A stretch of DNA of 64,000 nt from Bradyrhizobium tropiciagri (GCF_018130545.1 NZ_JAFCKF010000002.1:1-64000), one strand, 5' to 3'; positions 42,551 through 52,353 are shown, counted from the stretch's first letter. Notes: generated by a model not told the origin, from the letters alone. A program made the numbers and translations.

Positions 42551-43228
42551 TCAGCTGCCCATCGCCTGCCAGGCGTTCGAGGCAAACTGCCGGCGCCAGA
42601 TCACGATCACGACCGCGGCTGTCGTGATGAACAGCACCCAGGGGCTGAGGAACCAGCCGAGATAGCCGAGCGCGAAGAAGAACGCGCGCTGGCCGCGGTT
42701 GAAGTGCCGGCCGGCGGTCTCGAACAGCCGCGTGGTGCGGATCACATGGGCCTCCGCCTCCGGCGTGTCGTGCTGCCCGGCCGGCGGCATCGCGCCGAAC
42801 AGGATCGCGACGTAGTTGAACAGGCGATAGGCCCAGGCGAATTTGAAGAACGTGTAGATGAAGATCAGGATCAGCCCGATGCACTTGATCTCCCACAGCG
42901 CGGGCGAGGGCGAGAGGTTGACCGGCAGCGCACCGAGCACGGCGAGCGCGTCATTGGTGGCGCGCAGCAGCGCCAGCGCGCCGCCGATCGCGATCAGGCT
43001 GGTAGAGGCAAAGAATGCGGTGCCGTTCTGGAGGCTCGCCATGATCTGCATATCGACCATCCGCGCTTCGCGGTGGAGCAGATTCCGCACCCAGATCTCG
43101 CGGTAGATATGCATCCGCGCCGACAGGCTGTCGCGCCCATAGGCGGTGTGCTCCAGCGTGATGGCGTAGACCAGCCATTCCAGCGCAAAGAAGCCGACGG
43201 CCAGGATGTCGACCCAATAGCCGGTCAT
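42551..43228 (-). CDS. DUF599 membrane protein
   Basis: A 225-residue protein with four or five hydrophobic helices. The start MTGYWVDILAVGFFALEWLV and the later KFAWAYRLFNYVAILFGAMP match the DUF599 family. A ribosome site GAAGG precedes ATG 43228. The family has no established role. It lies 22 bases upstream of the unknown membrane gene on the same strand. Confidence 0.78.
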   Translation of the reverse strand: MTGYWVDILAVGFFALEWLVYAITLEHTAYGRDSLSARMHIYREIWVRNLLHREARMVDMQIMASLQNGTAFFASTSLIAIGGALALLRATNDALAVLGALPVNLSPSPALWEIKCIGLILIFIYTFFKFAWAYRLFNYVAILFGAMPPAGQHDTPEAEAHVIRTTRLFETAGRHFNRGQRAFFFALGYLGWFLSPWVLFITTAAVVIVIWRRQFASNAWQAMGS

Positions 43229-43345
43229 GGTGCCTTCCTTCGTGAACGCGCGGGCTGCCGCTCCGCGCCGCATCCCGCGTCATGTACAGGTTGAACGCGT
43301 GCAATGCACTATGGCAAACTGGGGTGGCAACAGGATTCCCCAGAC

Positions 43346-43999
43346 ATGCTCAAGCTCGTCATCGGCAACAAGAACTATTCGTCATGGTCGATGCGGCCTT
43401 GGCTGGCGCTGCGCGCCAACGACATCCCGTTCGAGGAAATCTTCGTCCCGCTCTACACGGACCAGGCCGACAAGGACCGCATCCTCTCCTTCAGCAAGGC
43501 CGGCAAGGTGCCGACGCTGATCGATGGCGATGTCACGGTGTGGGATTCGCTGGCGATCATCGAATATCTCGCGGAGAAGTTTCCCGAGGCGAAGCTGTGG
43601 CCCTCGGACCGCGCCGCGCGCGCCCATGCCCGCGCGGTCTCGGCGGAGATGCACTCCGGCTTCGTGCCGCTGCGCAGCGAATGCGGCATGAACCTGCACC
43701 GGCCGATCCGCGCTATCGCCCTGTCGGACGATGCAAAGGCCAATGTGGCGCGGATCCAGGACATCTGGGCCGATTGCCACGCGCGCTACGGCAAGCAGGG
43801 CCCGTTCCTGTTCGGGACTTTCTCCGGGGCGGACGCGATGTATGCCCCTGTGGTGCATCGTTTCCGCACGTACGCGATTCCGGTGAGGGCGCAGGCGCAG
43901 CACTATGTCGACGCTATGATGCAGCTTCCGGCCTTCCAGGAATGGACCCGCGACGGTGAGGCCGAGACGCTGCGGATCGCCCGATTCGAGGACGTCTGA
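43346..43999 (+). CDS. Glutathione S-transferase
   Basis: A 217-residue GST. The N-terminal thioredoxin-like domain starts LKLVIGNKNYSSWSMRPWLA, in which a serine probably activates glutathione. GKVPTLIDGDVTVWDSLAII carries the conserved cis-Pro and the Asp-Ser glutathione-binding pair. The helical C-domain follows. It conjugates or isomerises small molecules with glutathione in the cytosol; substrate unknown. ATG 43346 is used. Confidence 0.88.
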   Translation: MLKLVIGNKNYSSWSMRPWLALRANDIPFEEIFVPLYTDQADKDRILSFSKAGKVPTLIDGDVTVWDSLAIIEYLAEKFPEAKLWPSDRAARAHARAVSAEMHSGFVPLRSECGMNLHRPIRAIALSDDAKANVARIQDIWADCHARYGKQGPFLFGTFSGADAMYAPVVHRFRTYAIPVRAQAQHYVDAMMQLPAFQEWTRDGEAETLRIARFEDV

Positions 44000-44115
44000 C
44001 CGTTGCTGCGCTTCCGAATTGTGACAGCGTTCGCAAAGATCGCGGCTTGACGCCGCGGAGCCGAAGGCGTCGAATTCGGAACAGCGGTTTTGCAAGTCGT
44101 GAAAGGACTTAGACC

Positions 44116-44484
44116 ATGGGCATTCTCGATTCCCTGGAGAACTCGCCGGAGCTGAAAGGCATGCTTGGCCAGCTCGGCGCAGCAGTCATCCCCGTTGTGC
44201 TTGGCCAAGTGATGGGCAATGGCGGGCAGGGCGGCCTGTCGGCGATCGTCGCCAAGCTCGAGCAGGCCGGGCTCGGCGAGCAGGTCAAATCCTGGATCGG
44301 CACCGGTCAGAACCTGCCGATCACGGCGCAGCAGCTCCAGGAGGTGCTGGGCAGTGACACGGTCAAGCAGCTCGCCGCCAAGTTCAACATTCCGGTCGAC
44401 CAGCTGTCCCAGGTGCTGGCCCAGCAGCTTCCCGGTGCGGTCGACGGCGCGAGCCCCAATGGCAAGCTCCCGCATACCGCCTGA
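44116..44484 (+). CDS. YidB/DUF937-family protein
   Basis: A 122-residue Gly/Gln-rich soluble protein with GILDSLENSPELKGMLGQLG at the start and the typical SWIGTGQNLPITAQQLQEVL and FNIPVDQLSQVLAQQLPGAV blocks of YidB-like proteins. AAGGACTT precedes the ATG. The family's role is unknown. It stands alone. Confidence 0.78.
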   Translation: MGILDSLENSPELKGMLGQLGAAVIPVVLGQVMGNGGQGGLSAIVAKLEQAGLGEQVKSWIGTGQNLPITAQQLQEVLGSDTVKQLAAKFNIPVDQLSQVLAQQLPGAVDGASPNGKLPHTA

Positions 44485-44701
44485 AGCGGTGGAACCGGGT
44501 TCCAGCCGGGGTTGGCGGGCAATTTCCGGCTGGCACATAAATTGCTGTCTATCGCCCTGAAAAACCTGCAAAAATCGTAGCTTTGCCATGCCTCAATCTT
44601 GCTGGATTTGGGGCGGTGCGATGTGCTAGCTTGCCGCAGGGTTCTCAAAATGCCGGCCAGAGCTATCGGGACTGTCAGCTCGGCCTGCAATCTCTAAGAA
44701 A

Positions 44702-44905
44702 ATGGAGAGGGCGTTGAAGCATAAGTACTCGATTGGCGAGATCGTCTATTTCACCGCCAGCAACGTGGCGCGCCCGGCGGCGAGCGGCACCTATGAGGTG
44801 ATCCGCCTGCTGCCGACCGATGGTGACGACTGCCAGTACCGCATCAAGAGCTCGACTGAAGCATTCGAACGGGTAGCCAAGGAGAGTCAGCTCGCGCTGT
44901 CCTGA
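44702..44905 (+). CDS. Small protein, unknown (conserved-looking)
   Basis: A 67-residue protein with a compact beta-rich look: YSIGEIVYFTASNVARP then GTYEVIRLLPTDGDDCQYRI. Frame usage is typical of the chromosome. No family name is recognised. An internal TTG (44714) could also serve as start. It lies between the YidB-like gene and the next membrane gene without evident operon ties. Confidence 0.55.
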   Translation: MERALKHKYSIGEIVYFTASNVARPAASGTYEVIRLLPTDGDDCQYRIKSSTEAFERVAKESQLALS

Positions 44906-45060
44906 TCAGCTGTGCGCAAGCTGGCGGCTGGAGCGGGTTCCGCGCCGCCGCCGCCGTCAAAAGGCCCTGTTCGCAGACCCATTGTGCTGAAGGTTGGACG
45001 TCGGGGTGGCGGCGTTCGCCGCCGCCGATTGTGCTTACGCTGCGTTGAGGGACATCGCGC

Positions 45061-46008
45061 ATGAATTGGGCTTCCTCGCTGGACCAGATCTGGCGCTCAC
45101 CGACCTTCCCGATGTGGCTCACATTGGCCGCGGCGGGGTTCTTTGGGATCGTTGTTCTGGTCACGCTGCTGCGCGCGGAAAAATCCGTCGCCAATGGCGC
45201 CCTGACCGTCATTACGCTGCTGTCGATCGCGGTTGCGGTCGCGGCGACGATCCGTGGCTTCGGCCCTGGCGGGCAGGCGGCGCCGGCCGAGACGCGGACG
45301 GCGCAATTGACCGGACAGACGGTGCCAGCGCTGGCCTGCGTCGACGACCTCGCCGGAGACGCCGTTCTCAATGCGTGTGAGAAGGTGCTGTTCGGCTCAT
45401 CCGACACCGCCGCTGCGGCGGTCAGCTATGCCGCGGCGCAGGTCTCGCGCCTGACCGCGCTCGGAGACCTCGCGACCGCCGAACGCAATTCGACCACCGA
45501 GCTGCAGGCGCTGCGCCGCGCCATCGAGCACGACCGCTACGGCCTGGTCGCCTATGCGCTGATGGCGCGCGACCACTGCACGCCGACCGCATGCCCCGCG
45601 TTCCGCTCGCTCGGCGACAATCATCAGATCATCGCCAACATGAACGACCGGACCTACGAGAACCTGGTCACCCGCTATGCGGGATCCTGGAATGCGCCGA
45701 CCGCTGCCCAGGCGTCGGCCGCCGGTCTGGTCGCGGCGCTGCCGCCGTCGATGCCAACGGGCAGGCCGACCAATGCGGAGTTTCCGAGCTCGGCGGACAC
45801 CCCGCCGGTCAGCATCATGACGCCCGTACCGGCGAAGCCGGCCGCTGCGGCGCCGCCACCGGCCGCCCGCGCAGCGGCCACGCCGCCTGCTGCCCCGAAG
45901 CGGCCGACCGCGGCGAAGCGTCCGGTCCAGATCGCGCCGGCTGCTGCGCCCGCGGCGGCACCGCCGCCTGCTGCGGCCAGTGCGCCGGCGGCCGCGAGCC
46001 AGGACTGA
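45061..46008 (+). CDS. Membrane-anchored protein with Ala/Pro-rich tail, unknown
   Basis: A 315-residue protein. Two hydrophobic segments lie at residues about 18-38 and 45-63. A globular part follows with four cysteines (LACVDDLAGDAVLNACEKV, DHCTPTACPAF), probably two periplasmic disulfides. The last 90 residues are Ala/Pro-rich and disordered. No family is recognised. A hairpin without a clear T run follows at 46042-46070. Confidence 0.58.
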   Translation: MNWASSLDQIWRSPTFPMWLTLAAAGFFGIVVLVTLLRAEKSVANGALTVITLLSIAVAVAATIRGFGPGGQAAPAETRTAQLTGQTVPALACVDDLAGDAVLNACEKVLFGSSDTAAAAVSYAAAQVSRLTALGDLATAERNSTTELQALRRAIEHDRYGLVAYALMARDHCTPTACPAFRSLGDNHQIIANMNDRTYENLVTRYAGSWNAPTAAQASAAGLVAALPPSMPTGRPTNAEFPSSADTPPVSIMTPVPAKPAAAAPPPAARAAATPPAAPKRPTAAKRPVQIAPAAAPAAAPPPAAASAPAAASQD

Positions 46009-46041
46009 GGCCACGCACTGAGACCAGCCGTGACGGCGAAG

Positions 46042-46070
46042 GTGATGACGGCGGCCTGAGCCGTCATCAC
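46042..46070 (+). terminator. Weak terminator-like hairpin
   Basis: Perfect 11-base stem GTGATGACGGC (46042-46052) with GCCGTCATCAC (46060-46070) and a seven-base loop, 34 bases after the stop of the Ala/Pro-rich gene. Only a TTT follows, ten bases later, so intrinsic termination is uncertain. Confidence 0.4.
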
Positions 46071-46159
46071 GGCCTCGTTTCGTGCGCGTAAATCCCGCTA
46101 TCCACTGCCGTGGACAGCGCTCCCTTTTCAAAGCCCGCGCCGGCCGCTACATCCGGCGC

Positions 46160-46600
46160 ATGCCGCTTCATCTCATCAAGCTCGCCGTCGGTTGCGACTC
46201 CGTCAAGGAACTCAAGGGCTGGGTCGCCGAACGGATGGCGACTGCGAAGAAAAAGGGCCTGCCGCTCCGCCATGTCCACATCACGCGGATGACGCCGAAG
46301 CGCGAGGAGGAGCTCCTTGCCGGCGGTTCGCTGTATTGGGTGATCCGCGGCGAGATCGCCGCACGCGAGAAGATCGTCGCGATCGAGCCGTTCCGCGACA
46401 AGGACGGCATCGGACGCTGTCGCATCGTGATGCAGCCCAAGGTGATCGCGGTGTCGCCGCGGCCGATGCGGCCATTCCAGGGCTGGCGCTATCTAACTGC
46501 GGATTCCGCTCCGGCCGATCTCACCAAGTCGAGCGCCGCCAGCGTGGCGTCGATGCCCGAGCCGATGCGCCGCGAGCTGCGCGACCTCGGATTGCTCTGA
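46160..46600 (+). CDS. DUF1489 family protein
   Basis: A 146-residue protein conserved in alphaproteobacteria. The start MPLHLIKLAVGCDSVKELKG, the central HITRMTPKREEELLAGGSLY and IRGEIAAREKIVAIEP match DUF1489. ATG 46160 is chosen because the 26 preceding codons lack family text. Function is not known; it stands alone. Confidence 0.82.
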   Translation: MPLHLIKLAVGCDSVKELKGWVAERMATAKKKGLPLRHVHITRMTPKREEELLAGGSLYWVIRGEIAAREKIVAIEPFRDKDGIGRCRIVMQPKVIAVSPRPMRPFQGWRYLTADSAPADLTKSSAASVASMPEPMRRELRDLGLL

Positions 46601-46639
46601 GCATCGGATTGCTGTGAGCAATCGGCTTGCTCTGAGCAA

Positions 46640-47386
46640 TTACTGAGTGACGAGATGCAGCCGGCCCCATTCGGAGGCCGGGATCTCGACATAGCGGCCG
46701 CCCCCGGCCTTGCTGACGGCGACGTCGAGCAGCTCGTGGTCGATCCCCATCTCGCCGAGATAGCGCCGAAACTGGTCGGTGAAGATCGAGGTCAGGCTCT
46801 CGCGATGCTCGGCCGAGACATTGGGTGCGAGCCGGTTGTGGATCTCCATGCCACTCAGCACGACGTGGCTGCCCGCCGGCAGGCTGCGATGCACGCCGCC
46901 CGACAGCATCAGCACGCAGGCGAAATCGCAGGCGATGCCGGACAGCATCTCCTTCGCATCCAGCGGGCCGCCGGGTCGCTTCAGCGCGAAGCACTCCTCC
47001 TCGGATTTTCCGGTGCAGGCCTCGACCTCGGTCGCCGCGACCACGGCATCGATGTTGCGATCGCGCAGGATGCGGCCGAGGCTGGCGGCGACATTGAGGT
47101 TGGAATTCCCCTTGATGTTGATCACCACCGGCAGCTTGCGGCCGTTCTGGCGGTCGAGGATCGCCAGCAGGCGCTTGTAGGTGTCCCACTGCACGGAGCC
47201 TTCGGCGGCGATCCAGTCCGAGCAGCCCGGCCCGCAGGCATCGGGCGCGCCATGCGCGACATAGAAGATCATCGCGCCGGGCACCGAATTGACGCCGCCG
47301 ACCGGCGGCCGGGTCTGCGCCTGCGAAAGGCCCGCGGCCAGCAGCGCGATGCCGAGAACAATGCCTTGCCTGAAATATCTGCTCAT
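46640..47386 (-). CDS. Exported ClpP-fold-like protein (COG3904 type)
   Basis: A 248-residue exported protein with a signal peptide ending near SQAQ (residues 21-24). The pattern VVINIKGNSNLNVAASLGRI and DFACVLMLSGGVHRSLPAGS resembles the periplasmic ClpP/crotonase-fold proteins grouped as COG3904, in which the strand-turn-helix substrate site is kept. Six cysteines suggest disulfides. The role is unknown and the family call is from memory. Confidence 0.55.
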   Translation of the reverse strand: MSRYFRQGIVLGIALLAAGLSQAQTRPPVGGVNSVPGAMIFYVAHGAPDACGPGCSDWIAAEGSVQWDTYKRLLAILDRQNGRKLPVVINIKGNSNLNVAASLGRILRDRNIDAVVAATEVEACTGKSEEECFALKRPGGPLDAKEMLSGIACDFACVLMLSGGVHRSLPAGSHVVLSGMEIHNRLAPNVSAEHRESLTSIFTDQFRRYLGEMGIDHELLDVAVSKAGGGRYVEIPASEWGRLHLVTQ

Positions 47387-47531
47387 TCCGACCGCCTGTG
47401 AAAGGCGCGATCATCGCTGCGTCGCGAGCGTGGCGCAAGCAGGACCCGGCCGCGCAGATGAGGCCGGGCCCCTCATTACAGGCTCGCAGCTTGTTTGCGC
47501 GTGAACCGCCTCACACTTTACGAATCCGGCT

Positions 47532-48383
47532 TCAGACCGCGATGTTGTCGATCAGGCGCGTGGTGCCGAGCTTGGCCGCCACCAGCATTCGCATCGGGCC
47601 GTCCTTCAGCGAGCCGATCGGCGCCAGCGAGGCGGCGTGGCGGACCTCGAGATAATCGAGCACGAAGCCGGCCTTGGCGATCTCAGCGGCGCCGTCGGCC
47701 ATGACGGTTGCGGTGTTATCGCCGGCGCGGAGGCGGCCTGCCGCTTCCTTCATCACCCGGTTGAGCGCGGGGGCGGCGCGCCGTTCCTCGGCCGAGAGGT
47801 AGACGTTGCGCGACGACATCGCGAGGCCGTCGCGTTCGCGCACCGTCTTGGATCCAACCACCTTGACGCCGAGGTCGAGGTCGGCGGCCATCTGGGTGAC
47901 CACCCGGAGCTGCTGGAAGTCCTTCTCGCCGAAGATCGCGACGTCGGGCCGGACTTGCGTGAACAGCTTGCCGACCACCGTGGCGACGCCGCCGAAGAAA
48001 TGCGGCCGGAAGCGATCCTCCAGTCCCGCGGTGGCCGGTCCTTCCGGCACGATCCTGGTGGCGAAGCCGTCGGGGTACATCGCCTTCACCTCGGGGTGCC
48101 AGATCAGATCGACGCCCTCGGCCGCGAGCTTGGCGAGGTCTTCCTTCCAGGTGCGCGGATACGAACCGAAATCTTCCGTCGGCGCGAATTGCGTCGGGTT
48201 GACGAAGATCGAGACCACGACCCGCTTGGCGCGGCGCTTGGCGAGCCGCACCAGCGACACATGGCCGTCATGGAGCGCACCCATGGTTGGGACCAGCGCA
48301 ACGGTCGCCTTCTTGGCGCGCAGGGCGTCGACGGCGCGACGAAGGGCAGGGACGTTACGGACGACGGTGGGATTTCTCGGCAT
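47532..48383 (-). CDS. panC: Pantothenate synthetase
   Basis: A 283-residue PanC that joins pantoate and beta-alanine with ATP in coenzyme A synthesis. [10 protein letters not shown] holds the HIGH-like nucleotide motif, [16 protein letters not shown] is the pantoate-binding block, FGEKDFQQL is conserved and [14 protein letters not shown] contains the KMSKS-like loop. ATG 48383 (MPRNPTVV) is chosen, since the 41 codons upstream lack similarity. panB is not adjacent. Confidence 0.94.
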   Translation of the reverse strand: MPRNPTVVRNVPALRRAVDALRAKKATVALVPTMGALHDGHVSLVRLAKRRAKRVVVSIFVNPTQFAPTEDFGSYPRTWKEDLAKLAAEGVDLIWHPEVKAMYPDGFATRIVPEGPATAGLEDRFRPHFFGGVATVVGKLFTQVRPDVAIFGEKDFQQLRVVTQMAADLDLGVKVVGSKTVRERDGLAMSSRNVYLSAEERRAAPALNRVMKEAAGRLRAGDNTATVMADGAAEIAKAGFVLDYLEVRHAASLAPIGSLKDGPMRMLVAAKLGTTRLIDNIAV

Positions 48384-48657
48384 CTGGTCTCGACTCGTGG
48401 GCAATCGGGGTGGGACGTTCGGTGTTCGGCAGGTGGCGGACCTTACCAAGTCCGAGCCGCTATCGGCAAACCGCCGAGCAAGCATTACCCGATCTCGCAT
48501 ACGCATGGATCGCAGGCCGCGTGCCGCCGATCGACGCAGCCGGCTTGCTCGTTCGATTCATCATTAAGGACGGCTGCAATTGATTTCCGCGCGCAGTGAT
48601 GCATTTCACTTGACCGAAGGCGTGCTCGATTTGAAGATCATTGCCGGGGATTGAATC

Positions 48658-49581
48658 ATGTTGGTGCAGGCTAGTCAGGGTCAGTCCGGCTCCGCACATG
48701 TCGTCGTGCTGGGAAACGAGAAGGGTGGTTCGGGCAAGTCGACCACCGCCCTGCATATCGCCGTCGCGCTTTTGAAGGCCGGACAGCGCGTCGCCAGCAT
48801 CGATCTCGACTGCCGCCAGCAAAGCTTCACCCGCTACATCAGCAATCGCGAGGCCTGGGCGCGGCGCAGCGGCCTCGACCTCGAGCTTCCGGCACATCAC
48901 TGCATCAAATACGGCGAGACGATGCAGATCGAGGAGAACGAGAACACCGAATTCCAGCAGTTCATGGCCGCGGTGAGCGCGGTGGAACGTGCCTACGATT
49001 TCATCGTCATCGATACCCCGGGTTCCGACAGCTACCTGATGCGGCTCGCGCATTCGATGGCCGACACGCTGGTGACGCCGATCAACGACAGCTTCCTCGA
49101 TTTCGACGTGCTCGGCACCGTCGATCCCGCGACCTACGCGGTGACCGGCGAGAGCCACTACGCCGAGATGGTGCGCGATACCAGGCGCAAGCGCCGCCAG
49201 CTTGACGGCGCCTCGACCGACTGGATCGTGGTACGCAACCGGCTGTCGATGCTCGGCTCGCGCAACAAGCAGCTGGTCGCCGACGGTCTGAAGCAGCTGT
49301 CGCTGAGGCTCGGGTTCCGTTCGGTGGACGGCTTTGCCGAGCGTGTGGTCTATCGTGAATTCTTCCCGCGCGGGCTGACCGCGCTCGACGATATCGACCT
49401 GGCGACGCTCGGGACCCGCCCGAGCCTCGGGCACGTCACGGCGCGCGAGGAGGTGATGAGCCTGCTGCGTCAGCTCAAGCTGCCGCTCGACGAGCGCGGT
49501 CGCCGCCGCGCCGCCAACCGGGCCGAATGGTTCAGCCAGGTCGACAAGCCGCTGGAAGTCGACGACATCATCGGCAGCTAG
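48658..49581 (+). CDS. mipZ: Division-plane positioning ATPase MipZ
   Basis: A 307-residue ParA-type ATPase. The deviant Walker A motif is EKGGSGKSTT (residues 21-30, with signature lysine K22). SIDLDCRQQSFTRYISNREA matches the switch region of Caulobacter MipZ, and VIDTPGSDS is Walker B. MipZ forms polar gradients and inhibits FtsZ away from mid-cell. It is divergent from panC across 274 bases that contain no other recognised gene. Confidence 0.92.
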   Translation: MLVQASQGQSGSAHVVVLGNEKGGSGKSTTALHIAVALLKAGQRVASIDLDCRQQSFTRYISNREAWARRSGLDLELPAHHCIKYGETMQIEENENTEFQQFMAAVSAVERAYDFIVIDTPGSDSYLMRLAHSMADTLVTPINDSFLDFDVLGTVDPATYAVTGESHYAEMVRDTRRKRRQLDGASTDWIVVRNRLSMLGSRNKQLVADGLKQLSLRLGFRSVDGFAERVVYREFFPRGLTALDDIDLATLGTRPSLGHVTAREEVMSLLRQLKLPLDERGRRRAANRAEWFSQVDKPLEVDDIIGS

Positions 49582-50012
49582 CCCGCCAGCCGAAGTCGAG
49601 CTGCGGGACGGAGAGGTACCTGCACAACACGAAGTCGGTCTCGAAGGGCGTCGCCTCACTTGCCGTCGGGAATCGCGATCGATCGCGGACTACAGCACGG
49701 AGGCGTTTCGAACGCAGCACACCGTCTTCGAGGACGTGCTGGGCGCGATCTCGCCGCCGGGCTGAACCGGGCGCGGCCGCCGCCAGGCAAATCTCCGGGC
49801 CGCGACAGGCGTCCAGCAGATGACGATCGTCACTTCCGCGCGCTGCGGAAGCACGGTATTCTTGCGGGGGTTCCTGCCATTTCGTTGCCAATTTGCCGGA
49901 ACAATGCTGTCCAAATCCGGTTTCCTCCATGCCGCCGCGCGCGAATGTGCTGGTTGGCTCAGAGGTAATATCGTGCCACAGTGCCATGTTCATAGAAGCG
50001 ATTGCACAAAGG
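49582..50012. other. Intergenic region, no gene recognised
   Basis: Between mipZ and the operator of the next gene I find no convincing coding frame or RNA gene. A perfect 14-base palindrome, CGCGATC followed by GATCGCG, lies at 49674-49687 and could be a protein site. A GCACAA half-site (TTGCACAA, 50002-50009) lies at the right edge. Confidence 0.5.
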
Positions 50013-50029
50013 TTGTGTGCACCGCACAA
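50013..50029. promoter_or_regulatory. Candidate PhaR-like operator
   Basis: TTGTG (50013-50017) and CACAA (50025-50029) flank TGC-ACC-GCA, giving the TGC-N3-GCA core. The same core and flanks occur ahead of the phasin gene at 55538. PhaR, the repressor of polyhydroxyalkanoate granule genes, binds TGC/GCA-type dyads, so this gene may share its control. It lies 127 bases before the hydrolase start. Confidence 0.45.
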
Positions 50030-50155
50030 TGAACGTGCTGCGAAGTCCCAACTTTTGGACTTCCTGTCACGGTGCTGTGACATATATCCTGACAAGGAGG
50101 CCGAAGAGTCTCCGGCCAAGAATAGCCCTGAAAAGGCGGGCACCTCGAGGACGTC

Positions 50156-51103
50156 ATGAAGCGTGGAATTCTCGTTCTGCTTTCTCTCTCCGTGGTGATC
50201 ACGGCGGCGTACTTCACCGCGAGCAAGTGGGCGATCCGTCACGAAACTCTCATGTTCAAGGATCCGACTCGCGATGAGCGGCCGGTCGCGGTCGACGTTG
50301 CCGTGCGCTTCGACAAGGAGATGCAGGCCGACGCTGGCATGATCACGCTGCCGGTTGCGATCCTCAATCATGGCAATACCGTCAAATTCACCGAATATTC
50401 CTTCCTCGCGAACGTGTTCGCGGCGCGCGGCTATCTGGCGATCAGCATTCAGAACGACCTGCCGTCGGACGGACCGATGGTGACCAAGGTCGGCGAGATC
50501 TATGTTGGGCGTCTGCCGCAGTATCAGCGCGGCATCACCAACATCAAATTCGCGATCGAGGAGATGAAGAAGCGTCAGCCGAATGCGGACTACAGCAAGC
50601 TGACGATGGTCGGCCATTCCAATGGCGGCGACATCGCGATGTATTTCGCCAAGCAGTACCCGGACGAGATCAAGAAGGTCGTGACGCTCGACAATCTGCG
50701 CGTGCCGTTCATGACCGACGGCAAGTTCAAGATCCTGTCGTTCCGTTCGCATGACTCGCAGTTCAAGCCCGATCCCGGCGTGGTGCCGGACGAGGAGGAG
50801 TGCGAGAAGGCCGGCATCACCGTCGTGAACACCAACTTCCAGCATAACGACATGCGTGACACCGGGCCCGAGAAGGCCAAGGACTCGATCCAGGCGATGC
50901 TCGATAAATTCCTGGCCGACACCGACAGCACCGCTGTCGCGCCGGTCGACACCAGGAATGCGCCGCCGAAGATCCTGGAGCCCGGCCCGGTCTCGCTCTA
51001 CGTGCCGGTCGAGAAGCCCCCGCAAAGCTTCACCGACAAGCTCAAGAAGTCGCTCTCGCTGACCAAGACCGAGACCAAGAAGGGTCCGTCGGTCACGAAC
51101 TGA
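50156..51103 (+). CDS. Exported alpha/beta hydrolase
   Basis: A 315-residue protein with an N-terminal hydrophobic signal (GILVLLSLSVVITAAYFTAS). The nucleophile elbow is GHSNGG around residue 158, and the late QHNDMRD segment provides a histidine of the catalytic triad. The C-terminal 70 residues are Pro/Lys-rich and probably disordered. It may be an esterase or depolymerase-like enzyme. An upstream TGC-N3-GCA dyad like that before the phasin gene raises the possibility of a PHA-linked role, which is inference. Confidence 0.7.
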   Translation: MKRGILVLLSLSVVITAAYFTASKWAIRHETLMFKDPTRDERPVAVDVAVRFDKEMQADAGMITLPVAILNHGNTVKFTEYSFLANVFAARGYLAISIQNDLPSDGPMVTKVGEIYVGRLPQYQRGITNIKFAIEEMKKRQPNADYSKLTMVGHSNGGDIAMYFAKQYPDEIKKVVTLDNLRVPFMTDGKFKILSFRSHDSQFKPDPGVVPDEEECEKAGITVVNTNFQHNDMRDTGPEKAKDSIQAMLDKFLADTDSTAVAPVDTRNAPPKILEPGPVSLYVPVEKPPQSFTDKLKKSLSLTKTETKKGPSVTN

Positions 51104-51191
51104 CCGCCGGCACGTGAGGCGGGCTGGCCGTTCACGTTGACCAATCCGATGCGGCGGCCCACATAGTGTTTGCTGTACGAGGCAAACGCTG

Positions 51192-51932
51192 ATGGCCGGC
51201 AAGACGATCAAACCGACATCCGGAAACGATGTGCGCCCGGCCGATGCGCCTGGCGTGCCGACATCGAGCGCGAACGACATCGCCGCCTTCGTGGCGAAAG
51301 CGCGGGCAATGTCGCCGCATCGCGCTGGCGCGCGCGGCCGGCTGGTGTTCGCGCTCGACGCCACGATGAGCCGCCAGCCGACATGGGACATGGCCTGCAC
51401 GCTGCAGGCCGACATGTTCCGCGAGGCCGGCGCGCTCGGCAGCCTCGATATTCGTCTCGTCTACTACCGCGGCTTTCATGAGTGCCGCGCCACGGGCTGG
51501 ATCTCCGACAGCGCGCAGCTCGCGCGGCTGATGAGCAAGATCGATTGCCAGGGCGGCAATACCCAGATCGGCAAGGTGCTGTCGGAGACGCGCCGCGAGG
51601 CGGTCGCCTCGGGCGTGCGCGCCCTGGTGTTCGTGGGCGACGCAATGGAGGAGAACGCCGACGAACTCTGCGCCAAGGCCGGCGAGCTCGGCCTGCTCAA
51701 GGTGCCGGTCTTCATGTTCCAGGAAGGCGCGGACGCGACGGCCGAGCGGACGTTTCGCGAGATCGCGCGGCTGACCGGCGGCGCATGGTGCAGGTTCGAT
51801 CCCGGTGCGGCCGCGCAGCTTCGCGAATTGCTGCGTGCCGCCGCAGCCTATGCCGCCGGCGGCCGTGAGGCGCTGCTGCAATTGGCAAAGACGACGAGCA
51901 GCGCAGCGCGGTTGATCGGTCAGATGAAATAG
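51192..51932 (+). CDS. VWA-domain protein
   Basis: A 246-residue protein with a von Willebrand A fold. LVFALDATMSRQPTWDMAC is the MIDAS start in modified form (D-A-T-x-S), CQGGNTQIGKVL supplies the MIDAS threonine region, and ALVFVGDAMEE the acidic residue. It has no signal peptide. A DnaJ-domain gene follows 550 bases on, in the same strand; VWA/DnaJ pairs recur in rhizobia. Role unknown. Confidence 0.75.
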   Translation: MAGKTIKPTSGNDVRPADAPGVPTSSANDIAAFVAKARAMSPHRAGARGRLVFALDATMSRQPTWDMACTLQADMFREAGALGSLDIRLVYYRGFHECRATGWISDSAQLARLMSKIDCQGGNTQIGKVLSETRREAVASGVRALVFVGDAMEENADELCAKAGELGLLKVPVFMFQEGADATAERTFREIARLTGGAWCRFDPGAAAQLRELLRAAAAYAAGGREALLQLAKTTSSAARLIGQMK

Positions 51933-51945
51933 CGCCTGCGTCGCG

Positions 51946-52353
51946 TCAGGCTTTGCCTGACGTTGCGGCTTTCGCAATTGCGCCGAGCAGCGTGGACATG
52001 TTGGCGGTCACCTGTTTGGTTGCTTCCGCCACGCCGTGGCGCGCGGCGAGCCAGGCCGGGTCATTGTAGGAGAACCAGCAGTCGCCGGCTTCGTCCTGCC
52101 ACACCAGCGCCTTGAGCGGCAGATCGATCCCGATCGTTTGCGCAGCCTGCATCAGCGGCGTGCCGCCCTTGGCATTGCCAAACAGGAAGACCTCGGTCGG
52201 GCGGAGCGCAAGGCCGGCGCCGGCGGCGCCCGCGGCGTGATCGATCTGCGCAAACAGGGTCAGCCCGCTGGCCTGAAGTTCGGCCTTGAGCCGGTCGGCG
52301 GTTTGCTTCGGCCCGGCATTGCTGCGGAGACTGATCAGTCCGTCTATCGTCAT
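51946..52353 (-). CDS. DUF302 family protein
   Basis: A 135-residue protein with the DUF302 text: LISLRSNAGPKQTADRLKAE, LTLFAQIDHAAGA and RPTEVFLFGNAKGGTPLMQA, then LPLKALVWQDEAGDCWFSYN. ATG 52353 with GGAGG upstream is used. Members are small alpha/beta proteins with no proven chemistry. It lies between the VWA and DnaJ genes on the opposite strand. Confidence 0.85.
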   Translation of the reverse strand: MTIDGLISLRSNAGPKQTADRLKAELQASGLTLFAQIDHAAGAAGAGLALRPTEVFLFGNAKGGTPLMQAAQTIGIDLPLKALVWQDEAGDCWFSYNDPAWLAARHGVAEATKQVTANMSTLLGAIAKAATSGKA

